From contig JADFOI010000019.1 in assembly GCA_022562935.1 (NCBI GenBank), forward strand, positions 1 through 38,834: a DNA stretch of 38,834 nucleotides, written 5' to 3'. The position numbers and the translations under genes are program-made. A model generated the notes under the pieces. That model searched no databases and was not told where the DNA came from. It was given only the letters and a program-made list of their open reading frames with translations. Shown here piece by piece: positions 24,699 to 34,800 of the stretch. Each line of letters opens with the position of its first letter. Positions within the stretch are counted from its first letter, which is position 1. This DNA is from Acidobacteriota bacterium (GTDB taxonomy: Bacteria > Acidobacteriota > UBA6911 > RPQK01 > JADFOI01).

Positions 24699-25391
24699 TT
24701 GGATAATTACTTTAATTATTTCACAGAGGTCGAGGAGTATTTTGTCCGCAAGCGGGGCAAGAACCTGTTGGTCTCTCCCATGGACTGGGGCCTGATCGAG
24801 CTGTGGAGAGATAGCGGGATCCCTTTGCACATCGTCCTGCGGGGAATTGAAAGAAGCTTCGAATCGACACAGAGCAGACAAAAAAGAAGTCCGAAGACTC
24901 TTTCTTACTGTCACCCGGCCATTCTTGAGGCCTTCGACGAATACAATCAAGCCATGATCGGCGCTTCCCCGGAGAGCCGGGAAGAGGAAACCGCCTCGTA
25001 TGGGGATCCTTCTCAGGTGGAGGCCGTCCTGAAGTTTTTGCAGGAACTGGAGAGTGCTCTAAAAGCCCATCCCCATGAGGTCTCTCAAAGGTCGAGTGAA
25101 CGGGTTACCGCTCTAAGGTCGGAGGTCTCCTCTGCTCAGTCCATTGATTATCGAGTGCTGGATCGTGATCTGGCTCAGGTAGGAGTCGTGCTTTGTGAGT
25201 CCCTGCACAAGGAGATGGGTCCTGCGAAAGTGAAGGAGTTGCGGGCCGAGGTCAAGAAGGAGATGAAAATCTACCGCAAGCGTCTTTCCAAGGAGATGTA
25301 CCAGCTCCTGGAGAAGAACTACCTGGATCGCAAGACTCTGGCCCTTCACGGATTGCCGGAATTCAGTTTGCTGGGGGTGGAGAGGGCGTAG
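24699..25391 (+). CDS. Conserved-looking hypothetical protein, TTG start
   Basis: A 230-residue predicted cytoplasmic protein starting at a TTG only 5 nt after the coaX stop. No ribosome site is visible, so translational coupling to coaX is likely. The N-terminal 60 residues look like a defined domain: NYFNYFTEVEEYFVRKRGKN, then SPMDWGLIELWRDSGIPLHI and VLRGIERSFES. The rest is helical and charged, ending KEMYQLLEKNYLDRKTLAL. I do not recognise a named family. The DWxLIExWxxxGIPL-type opening is one I associate with unassigned acidobacterial proteins (recollection, not a search). It converges on the toxin-antitoxin pair with 15 nt between. Confidence 0.8.
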   Translation: MDNYFNYFTEVEEYFVRKRGKNLLVSPMDWGLIELWRDSGIPLHIVLRGIERSFESTQSRQKRSPKTLSYCHPAILEAFDEYNQAMIGASPESREEETASYGDPSQVEAVLKFLQELESALKAHPHEVSQRSSERVTALRSEVSSAQSIDYRVLDRDLAQVGVVLCESLHKEMGPAKVKELRAEVKKEMKIYRKRLSKEMYQLLEKNYLDRKTLALHGLPEFSLLGVERA

Positions 25392-25406
25392 GGCCGCGCG
25401 CGCATC

Positions 25407-25778
25407 TCATGCGGTCTGGGTCTTCATCCGCCTGCGCCCACGCCGTGGAGTTACGGGTTTGGTTTCCATCGTCGTTAACCCAGAGAGACTGATCGGCTCA
25501 CGATCAGGGAATTCGGCGATCAGTGACAGCCTACCGCCCATAGCTTCGATGTAGCTCCGCAGTGTGGAAAGAAGCAAGTCGCTGCGTTTCTCGAGGCGCG
25601 AGACACTGTCCTGTCCGATGCCAAGAGTTTCGGCTATCCGTTTCTGGGTAAGGGTCAATGCCTTCCGCAGATCCCGAAGGGACATTTCCTCGGCGATCAG
25701 TTCAGCAGCGCGTGCCTCGATCTTTTTGCGCCGGTTAGCGCTCAAGCTCTTTATTTTTTTGTGTACGTTGGTAGACAT
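25407..25778 (-). CDS. higA: HigA-like XRE-family antitoxin
   Basis: A 123-residue DNA-binding antitoxin. The helix-turn-helix is MSLRDLRKALTLTQKRIAET followed by LGIGQDSVSRLEKRSD, with the typical second half LLLSTLRSYIEAMGGRLSLIAEFP. It should neutralise the upstream toxin and repress the pair's promoter. The ATG at 25778 has GAGGA 7 nt upstream and stands 2 nt after the toxin stop. A longer reading to 25805 is less likely. Toxin-first order fits HigBA. The C-terminus is basic (RRGRRRMKTQ). Confidence 0.85.
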   Translation of the reverse strand: MSTNVHKKIKSLSANRRKKIEARAAELIAEEMSLRDLRKALTLTQKRIAETLGIGQDSVSRLEKRSDLLLSTLRSYIEAMGGRLSLIAEFPDREPISLSGLTTMETKPVTPRRGRRRMKTQTA

Positions 25779-25780
25779 CA

Positions 25781-26152
25781 CTATTTCCTCTCTTTCTTTA
25801 GCCACTCCCGGTGGGCATCAAACCTCTCGTCGGCCCTACGGATCAAATCACGATAGAAACGTCTTTTGCTGACGCCCGATTTATCCCCGGAGGCAAACAG
25901 AACTGCACACCGGCGGCTATCGAACGCGAAGGCCACGCGCCAGACGCCGTCAGCGGCTTCGAAGCGCAGTTCCTTCATGTTCGCGTGCCTCGATCCATGG
26001 AGCGTGTCCACCCGTGGACGGCCAAGCGTAGGGCCAAATTTTTCGAGTAGTTGTGCATGAGCTAGAATTTCGTCCTGTACATCTTCAGGAAGTTCGTCAA
26101 ACTCCGGTTCAAATTCATCACCTGTCGCAACTTCCCATTTTTCTTCTACCAT
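25781..26152 (-). CDS. higB: HigB-like toxin (DUF891, phage Gp49-like)
   Basis: A 123-residue RelE-superfamily toxin of the Gp49/DUF891 type, which are ribosome-dependent mRNA interferases (family knowledge). Segments seen are FDELPEDVQDEILAHAQLLE, LGRPRVDTLHGSRHANMKEL, RFEAADGVWRVAFAFDSRRC and FYRDLIRRADERFDAHREWL, all family-typical. It lies 2 nt before the antitoxin. There is no ribosome site before the ATG, and a possible -10 element abuts it (see 26153-26181), so either translation is leaderless or a slightly later start is used. Confidence 0.85.
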   Translation of the reverse strand: MVEEKWEVATGDEFEPEFDELPEDVQDEILAHAQLLEKFGPTLGRPRVDTLHGSRHANMKELRFEAADGVWRVAFAFDSRRCAVLFASGDKSGVSKRRFYRDLIRRADERFDAHREWLKKERK

Positions 26153-26181
26153 ATTATGGTATACCGTACATATGGTTTCAA
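26153..26181 (-). promoter_or_regulatory. Possible promoter/operator of the toxin-antitoxin pair
   Basis: Minus strand: TTGAAA (26176-26181), 17 nt, then CATAAT (26153-26158) directly before the toxin ATG. Within it lie the palindrome GGTATACC (26158-26165) and an imperfect dyad ACCGTACATATGGT (26163-26176). Both are plausible HigA-type operators. The -10 is so close that initiation there would start inside the ORF. Confidence 0.4.
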
Positions 26182-26218
26182 GTACATATTAGCCAACTCT
26201 TTGGGAAGCTTTCTGTTC

Positions 26219-28591
26219 TCAGTTCTTCCGTATCTTGATTTCCTGAAAAGTCTCCTCTTGCGGGGAGTAATGAAATACCTGCCACTGAATGCCGTCGGTC
26301 TCAATGCGGAGACTTCCCCACTCAGATGTTGCCAGGACCGGCACGCCAGCTTCGGAGAAGCGCTTGAGAGTGTCCTTCGAAGGGTGTCCGAAGAGGTTGT
26401 TTCGTCCCGCCGAGATGATGGCCAGTCGAGGTTGGGTCTTCTCCAACAATGGCCGAGTATTGCTGGTCCGAGCTCCGTGGTGTGCGGCTTTCAAAATAGT
26501 CACTGGACTCAGTTTGGAGACCAGATATCGCTCAGCGGCCTGTTCGATGTCTCCGGTGAAGAGCATTTTGAAATCCTTGTACTGTAGCTGCACCACCAGG
26601 GAATTGTTGTTGGTATTCCAGCGACTTTCCAAAGGGTTTTGGCCTGGCGGATGCAACACGAGGTGATCGACTCCAGCAATGGAAAAGCGGTCTCCCTCCT
26701 GAAGCTGCCGGCGGGATGTCCCCGGTTTTTGATGGGGAAAATCGTGAAAGAAGAGGCGACCAATAGGAAAGGCTTCGCGGATGAAACCGTACCCTTGAAT
26801 GTGGTCAGCGTCAGGATGGGTCAGAAGAACATAGTCCAACTTCTGTGATCGTTCCTTCCAAAGATAGCGTGACACCAGGCGTTCTCCGACAAACGAATTA
26901 TTCTTATCAGGAGAAAAGAAGAGTCCTCCCGTATCGATCAGTGCGTCTGTTCCGTCGGGATAGCGAATATGAAGACTCTCTCCCTGACCCACGTCCAGCA
27001 TGGTGATCACCAGCGTGTGCTGGGGATGAGCAGGAGATTGTTGAAGCACCAGCCAAAGCCAGAGAGGAGCCAACAGCATCGCCAGCCTGGCTTTTCCAGT
27101 AAGAAAGTAATAGGCGGACAGAAAGAGTAAAAAGTAGATCAGGATTTCAGCAGCCTCCGGCTGTCGGATATAGGTGACCCAGGTGAAATCCTGCAGGCTG
27201 TTCATGAGGTGAAGTATGCCCTCGGCAAAGGTTCCCACGAGTCGAGCAACCAGGGGACCTGTGGGCAACCAAAAGGTCAGAAAGAGAACAAGGCAGGCGG
27301 GAACGAAAAGGGTGAAAAAGGGAACCAGTAGGAGGTTGATCACCCACTGCGTCCACACCCATCGATTGGTGTAGTAGAGAGTCACAGGAAGTGTGAGAAG
27401 CTGGATGACACAACCGCACAGGGCCAGGCTCAGAAAATAGCTGAGTGCCCAACCCAAGGGGGAGAGAAAAATGCGCCATGGGCGGGGCCAGAAACGGAGT
27501 TTTTCTTCAAGAAGAAAGCGAACGCGGCGTTGCAGTTCGGCCTGGGCCGTTCGAGCAACGGAGATCTTTTCCGTGAAGGCATCTTGACAGCCTCGATAGA
27601 GGCTTTGCATCCGGGCTTCATAAGGAAGAACAAGAAGTCCTATCGCACAAAGACACAAGTAGGAAAACTGAAATCCCGAAGAAAAAAGAACGTTCGGAGA
27701 TACAGCCAACAAAATCAAGGCTGAGAGACCGAGGGCATTGAGAAACTGCCGGGACAGTCCAAATCCGAGAAATAGATAAAAAAGGGTCATCATGATCCCT
27801 GCGCGGAGGGTGGGGAGTCCAGCTCCAACCAGGATCACGTAGGTCCACAATCCGGCCAAGGTGAGGATTCTGCCCAACAGGCCCCAGCGATGGAACTGCC
27901 AATGGAGGAACAGGACAATGATGGAAACGTGGAATCCTGAGACGACAAAGAGGTGAAAGATACCCAGTTGCTTCAGGAGCGCTCGATCGGCTTCCTCCAG
28001 TACTCTCTTCTGCCCCAGGAATACACTTCGAACAAGTTTGAGGGCATCGGTTGCAAGGTGTTTCTGAGCAAAAGCGTGAAATCTTTGGACATATCCGAAA
28101 AGAGGACTCAGGAATCGCCCCATGGGATGGTGCCCTATTCGTTCCACCTGAAGCGGAGATTTGAGGCGTATTCGATGAAGGATTCCCTGGGTCCAGAGCA
28201 CCTGGCGGAAGTCGGCTACTCCCGGTATTTCATAGTAAGAGGGTTCTTCTAGAAAGCAGTTGAGGCTGAGGATCTCGCCATAGCCGAGAGGTGGATCGAA
28301 ATAGGTTTTCGGATCTGGATGGGATGAAGAGATGTAGACCGCCAGACGTCCAGGATAGTTGATGGATTTCTCGTGTTGTTGGACCTGAAGAGGGGAGAGT
28401 TCCAGATAAATGTAGTCGTCAAGGACTTGAGGCGGTCGAGAGATCCAACCTTTCACCTGGGTCAGGTGATCGTCTTTGAGGGGCACCTGAGGTCGAGTCA
28501 CTTCGTAGCAACTCCCCAGGAGTGCACTCGCCCCTAAGGCAAGAAGAAAACAGGGATTGAAAAGGCAGAAAGTTTTTAAACGATCAAACAT
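26219..28591 (-). CDS. comEC: ComEC/Rec2 DNA-uptake channel protein
   Basis: A 790-residue inner-membrane protein that passes single-stranded DNA into the cytoplasm during natural transformation. The N-terminal hydrophobic segment and OB-like DUF4131 region fill about 1-165. The Competence domain contains KQLGIFHLFVVSGFHVSII (about 205-225) and many transmembrane helices to about 515. A C-terminal metallo-beta-lactamase domain starts ITMLDVGQGESLHIRYPDG (about 527) and holds LLTHPDADHIQGYGF and later KAAHHGARTSNT. Full length is intact. The ATG lacks a clear ribosome site. The toxin-antitoxin pair follows 66 nt downstream on the same strand. No other competence gene is in the window. Confidence 0.93.
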   Translation of the reverse strand: MFDRLKTFCLFNPCFLLALGASALLGSCYEVTRPQVPLKDDHLTQVKGWISRPPQVLDDYIYLELSPLQVQQHEKSINYPGRLAVYISSSHPDPKTYFDPPLGYGEILSLNCFLEEPSYYEIPGVADFRQVLWTQGILHRIRLKSPLQVERIGHHPMGRFLSPLFGYVQRFHAFAQKHLATDALKLVRSVFLGQKRVLEEADRALLKQLGIFHLFVVSGFHVSIIVLFLHWQFHRWGLLGRILTLAGLWTYVILVGAGLPTLRAGIMMTLFYLFLGFGLSRQFLNALGLSALILLAVSPNVLFSSGFQFSYLCLCAIGLLVLPYEARMQSLYRGCQDAFTEKISVARTAQAELQRRVRFLLEEKLRFWPRPWRIFLSPLGWALSYFLSLALCGCVIQLLTLPVTLYYTNRWVWTQWVINLLLVPFFTLFVPACLVLFLTFWLPTGPLVARLVGTFAEGILHLMNSLQDFTWVTYIRQPEAAEILIYFLLFLSAYYFLTGKARLAMLLAPLWLWLVLQQSPAHPQHTLVITMLDVGQGESLHIRYPDGTDALIDTGGLFFSPDKNNSFVGERLVSRYLWKERSQKLDYVLLTHPDADHIQGYGFIREAFPIGRLFFHDFPHQKPGTSRRQLQEGDRFSIAGVDHLVLHPPGQNPLESRWNTNNNSLVVQLQYKDFKMLFTGDIEQAAERYLVSKLSPVTILKAAHHGARTSNTRPLLEKTQPRLAIISAGRNNLFGHPSKDTLKRFSEAGVPVLATSEWGSLRIETDGIQWQVFHYSPQEETFQEIKIRKN

Positions 28592-28855
28592 GGCTTGGGA
28601 CGAGACACTATCTATAACGGGGCAGGATCAAAACCTACGAACACTTTTTGCGAGTTGATCCGGGAACTCCGACACGGCCTGGAGAAGTCAAAGACGCAAT
28701 CTGACTTTTTGCCCCGGGACTTCATGACTTTTCAAAAAACGCACTGGGTGCCTTTCCTTCCAATCTATTGATTCTTCTAAATTTATAGTTGTTTTCAGCA
28801 CCTTGTAAATGTTGGTTCGTTGATTGCAGTGGTTAACAGGCAGGGAGGCAAGGGA

Positions 28856-31800
28856 ATGAATAGATTGAAGGATGGCAGTTACCGATGGGTCTTATGGTGT
28901 GGGTTGGTGTTGGGGGTCAGCAGTTTGGCCTTGATGTCTCAGCATGGAGAGTTGACAGCAACAGGTCCTGAGTGGATCGATGCCCTTTGGGTGGCTGGAG
29001 ACAAAGGTCTCTTGAAGATTGACGTTTCAGATGCTTCCCCTCTGTTGGAGATTGCTGACATCGGCGATGTCAGAGCTGTGGACATCGATGCTCGCCGCGG
29101 TTTGGTGTGGATTTTCAGCAAAGACCGGCTGCTTGGTATCACCTTTGGTGGTGAGGTTCTCTTTGTGGTACCGGAACACCACGAAGATAGGAAGGACCAC
29201 GACCGGGACAATGACGACGATGATGATGACGATGATGATGATGGGGAGGATCGCGACGGGAGCCATTTCAAGCTACGCGGCAAGAAGCCTTTTGGCTTGC
29301 AGGTGAATTCAAACACGGGAACGGTGTGGCTTGGCCTGGAGCGCTTGCTCCATCAGTTCGATTCCGAGGCCAATTGGGTGAGAACCTTGAGATTGCCCGG
29401 TCAGGGACAGGCTCTGGCCCTGGATGAGCTGACTTCTTTTCTGTGGGTGGCCACTCGCGGAGCACTGTTGTGCTATGACGAGACAGGCACCCTGGTTCGT
29501 TTCATTGACCTGGGCCGAAAAGCTCGTGTGGAAGATATCGATATCGATCGGGACTCAGGAGACATCTGGGTGGTGGGAAAAAATGGCCTGAGTCGCTGGG
29601 ACATCACGGGGCAACTCGTCTTTGAAGCCAAAAACAAAAAGTTGACCCGGGTCGTCACGGATTATCGAGGGGGAGTCTGGCTGGCTGGTGGCAAAACCCT
29701 CATTCACATCAATCCCTTTGGAGAGCCGTTTTTTGAACTGAAACCATTCGGTAAAAAAGGCAAGGAGCTTCTTGCCCTGGTGGCCGATCCACTGAATGGC
29801 TCGGTGTGGGTGGCCAGCAAGGAGCAAGTGGCCCATGTGAGTGCCGCCGGGAAGATCCTGCAGAGTCTGGAATCCAAGGGGTCCAAGAGAAGGAAAGGAC
29901 GCATTCGGGATTTAGCTCTTTACCTGGATCTGATGGCTCCTCAGGTAGCCATCACCTCTCCTCCTCCGGGTGTCCTAATCAACAACCCCCGACCGGTCTT
30001 CATGCTGACCCTTACCGACATAGGCGAAGGTGTGGACCCATCCACTTTGGAACTTAAAGTCAATGGAGAGAAGTGGTCTTTTAACTGCGTTGTGGATGAC
30101 GAAAAAGAAGGGGCTACTTGCGTTCCGATTATGGTTCTGCCTGAAGGTGTGATTGAGGTTTCAGCCACGGTTCAGGATCTCAATGGCAATTTGTCCGATC
30201 CGGTCCAGGTGAGTGTTACCGTAGACTCAATTCCTCCCGAAGTTCTGTTTGTCACTCCCTCGCAGGACGCGATCCTCGACACCGACATTCCAGATATACA
30301 GGTCGATTACGGCGATTCTGGCTCGGGTGTGGATCCATCGACATTCACGATTCAGGCCGATGGCGACAACCTGGACATCAACTGCGATGTTGGCTTAACC
30401 AGTTCCACCTGTGCTCCGGTCACGACGCTGCCGGAAGGATTGCACACTCTTTCGGCCACCATCCGAGACCTGGCCGGCAATATCTCCTCACCGACTCGTG
30501 TTCGTTTTACCGTTGAGCTGTTCGTAACCCCACAACCACCGGTTCTGGATCCGATCGGGGATCAGACCGTTGACCTGGGAAGTACCTTGACCCTCACACT
30601 TATGGCCAGGGATCCCAACGGAGATCCGCTGACCTTTGCTGCGGCACTTTTTCCCCTGCCGGCGAATATGGCGTTGCATGCCCTCACCGGTCTGTTCAGC
30701 TTTATCCCGGATGAAGATCAGATCGGGATTCTGAACGTGACCTTCATCGTCAGCGATGGTGCCTTCACTGACTCTCAGACCATCACCATCACTGTTTTGG
30801 GCCCGGATTCGAATGGCGTAACGGCTCTAACCGGGAGGGTGCTGGATACCAATGACTTTGTCCAGGGGGTGCAGACACCGGTGGTGGGAGCCACCATTTC
30901 TCTGCTCGCCACAGGGTTTTCCACGACCAGCGATGCTGACGGAAACTTTATCTTGAACGGAATTCCTTCAGGCAGCCAGATTCTGGATATCGACTCATCA
31001 ACGGCCAGCCTGGCGTCTGATGGCTCGCCCTATGCTGGCTTCCGCGAAACGATCTGGCTATTCCAGGGGGCTAATAATGTGGTTGATCGTCCCTTCTTCT
31101 TACCGCGTATTGAACAGGAGAGTCTGACTCAAGTGGATCCCGGCACCACCACGATTGTGAAAAACTCCAGGTTAGGTATCACAATGACGGTTTTTAGTTT
31201 CTCGTCACGGAACCCGGACGGTAGTTTTTTCAACGGAGAACTCTCCATCTCCGAGGTTCCTCGGGGACTGGCACCAGCAGCCTTGCCTAAGAAATTTCAT
31301 CCTGGGTTGCTTGTCACCATTCAGCCTGTGGGAGTCACATTCAGTACTCCTGCCCGGATTACATTTCCCAATATCGACGACCTGAGGCCGGGCACTGATG
31401 TGGACATTTGGTCGCTTAGTCCCGAGACAGGGGGATTTGTGATTGTAGGTCTGGCGCGTGTCAGTGCCGATGGTCTGACCCTTGTAACCATCTCCGGTGG
31501 AATCCGCTCTGCGGATTGGCATTTTTTCCTCCCGCCAGCCCCAACTGTAAACAGTGCCAGGGAGAGTAGCGAGAACAATTCCGAGAATCAGGATCAAAAT
31601 AAATGCACCGATTGTCCCGGTGGGTCCCGAACCGCCGTGAGTTCAGGCAACCTGAGGATTGACCATACCCTGGCAAGTTACCGCTCGCTGGGTCAATCAA
31701 GGGCATTGCGGTTGGTCTACAATAGCTCTAGAGCGAATCCACAGCCGGTGATGAGCGCCAGTGCGGTAATCCCACCACGAGCAGCTGTCCCACAGAGCGT

Positions 31801-34800
31801 CTCATCTCGTCTTAGTGTTGCAGGAGTCGACCAAGGAATTGAAGTCTTTACCGATACGAGCGAATTAGGCGCAGGAACGGAGATTAGACAGGCCGTGCAG
31901 TTCGACGCCAGTCGATTCCAGACGGGCCTTTACCCCTATCAGCTAACGCTGACAGGTCACTATACGCGGTCTGCCGTGTCAAACGTCTTGGTCGGGAATG
32001 TCCTTATCAACAACCAACAAGGCAGTCCCTTTGGCGCTGGCTGGACGCTCGAAGGACTGGAACGGTTGAAAAGGCACAATGCTGACATCCTGCTCACTAA
32101 GGGTGATGGCTCGGTCCTCGTTTTTACCGCCACTGGGGCCTTCTCAGCTCCGACCAACTTTCTGATTGGAGGTACGCCAAGATCTATGGTAGTGGAGGAC
32201 TTCGATGGCGATGGGATTCCCGATTTGGCAGTGGCAAATGTAAGCAGGGTTGCGGTTCTGTTAGGCGATGGCGCTGGAGGCTTCTTGAGTCCCAGTTACC
32301 TCAGGGCTGGAACCCTGCCCGTATCCGTAGCGGTAGGGGACTTCAATGGCGACGAGATTCCCGACCTAGCGGTCGCAAGTCAAGTGGCTGATATTGTTTC
32401 GATTCTGTTGGGGGATGGCACGGGCGCCTTCTCGTCACCCACCCACTTCCCGGCGGGAAGTCTTCCCTTAACTGTGGAGGTGAAAGACTTCAATGGCGAC
32501 GGGAACCTGGATCTTGTGGTGGTTAACAGAGCTGATGGAATCGCCGGTGGTAACACCGTTTCGATTCTGCTGGGAGATGGTACGGGTGTTTTCTCTAGGC
32601 CCAGTCATTTCCAGGTGGAAGGTAGGCTAGAATCTGTGGCGGTGGGGGATTTCAATGGCGATGGGATCCTGGACTTGGTCGCCCCGAAGGGTCTTAGTGA
32701 CACCGTTTCGATTCTATTAGGAGATGGCACGGGCGCCTTCTCAAGGCCCACTCACTTTCCGGCAGGAGATTTTCCAGTATCTGTGGCGGTGGGGGACTTC
32801 AATAACAATGGGATTCTTGACCTCGCCGTAGCTAACGTGGTGAGCGGCGACGTCTCAATTCTTCTGGGGGATGGCACGGGCGCTTTCTTGGGACCCTTTA
32901 ACGTCAAGGCTGGAGTTGCGCCATCATCTGTGATTGTGGGGGACTTCAATGACGACAAGATCCGTGACCTTGCCGTGGCTAACCGGATCAGCGACACCGT
33001 TTCGATTCTGCTAGGGGATGGTACGGGTGCATTTGTGGGACCAGTCAATGTCGAGGTAGGAGATGGGCCGGTAGGAGTCGTGGCGGGGGACTTCAATGGT
33101 GATGCTATCCCCGACCTTGCTACGACCAACGCATTCAGTCGCGATGTTTCGATTCTCCTTGGTGGGTTCAGTGGGCGGACGGTTTTCGAGAGCCCCCAAG
33201 GCGACTTTTCTACTCTACTTGAAAATAGGGATGGAACTTTCAATCGTATTCTCAAGGATGGGACCCAGATCAGCTTTAGCTCCAATGGCCTCCAGACTTC
33301 AATAACTGATCGCAATGGTAACACAACGTATTTTACCTATGATGCCGGCGAGCGGTTGACCACCATTACGGATCCGTCGGGATTGGCGACGACTTTCTCA
33401 TATGGTGGAGGGCTGCTGAACTCCATCAGGGGTCCGGCGGGCCGAGTCACCCAATTCGAACACGATGCTGCGGGCAATATGACCCGCATCAGCGATCCCG
33501 ATGGAACAAGTCGTAGCTTTGACTACGATTCCCGCCATCAGCTTATTGCACAGACCTCCAAGCCTGGTTTTCAGACCACCTACGCCTACGACCTTGCCGG
33601 CCGCAATGTTGGTGTGAAGCGGCCTGATGGCTCTACTCGGGGAATTGTTCCCAGTGAGACGATAGGGGTAATGGATCCTTCCAGCGGAGTGGGAACGCCA
33701 GAAAATCCGGCTTCTGTGGTTAGTCCCGGAGATGCCGAGTCGCGCTTTATCGATGGTAACGGTAGCACGACCCGCTTTGTCACCAACCGATTTGGCGCAA
33801 CCACGGCGACTACCGACGCCCTGGGGAGGCAAACTCTGATCGAGCGGGACGTGGACTCCAATCCGATTCGAATCGTCAGGTCAAACGGTGCTGTGACGAC
33901 GATGACCTACGATGATCGAGGTAATCTTCTGACTTCAACCAAGCAGGCTTTCGATGCTACAACCACCTTCACTTACGATCCCGTCTTCAATCAGGTCAGT
34001 TCGGTGACAGATCCGAAAGGCAGTGTGACCACCATCAACTACGACAGTGGCGGCAATCCTATCGAGGTTATCGATGCCCAAGGAACGGGGACGGTCATGA
34101 CCTACGACGACTTGAACTGTCCAGGGCAGCTAACCAGCGTCACGGCTGCCGTCGGTCTAGCGGAAGAAAACACCACCCGCTTTGAGTATGATCCGGCTAC
34201 CTGCAATTTGGTGAGCACGATTGACCCGCTTTTAAACGAAACCAGGCTGGCCTACGATGCTGCCGGCAACGTTATTGAATCCACCGATGCTGAAGGGCGG
34301 ATAACCCGATTTGCCTACGACGCACTCAATCGCCTCACCAAGGTCATGGATGCGATTCACTCCTCTCCGGATCCTCTCTGCGGGACTGCAGGCGTCACCT
34401 GCTACGATTACGATAGCGCAGGTAGCCTGACGCAGGTTACAGATGCTCGAGGGAGCGTGACTACTTTTGACTATGATACTCAGGATCGGCTGATTCAAAC
34501 CACCGACCCCTTGGGTCGTTCTGAGACTTTCGCTTATGACGGTAACGGCAATCTTATCTCCTCCACGGACCGTAACAACCAGACCATTGAGTTCCAGTAC
34601 GATGCGGTCAACCAGCTGATCCAAAAGACCTTGCTTCCAGGAATGCCGGATGAGGCCCTTACCCGTTTCGGTTATGACTCGGTGGGCAATTTGGCCTCTG
34701 TCGTGGATCCGGACAGCTCGCTCACCATGACTTACGATCAACTGGCCCGTCTGGGAAGTATTTCAACCACGGGCTCGCCCAACCAGCCGGATGTGACGCT

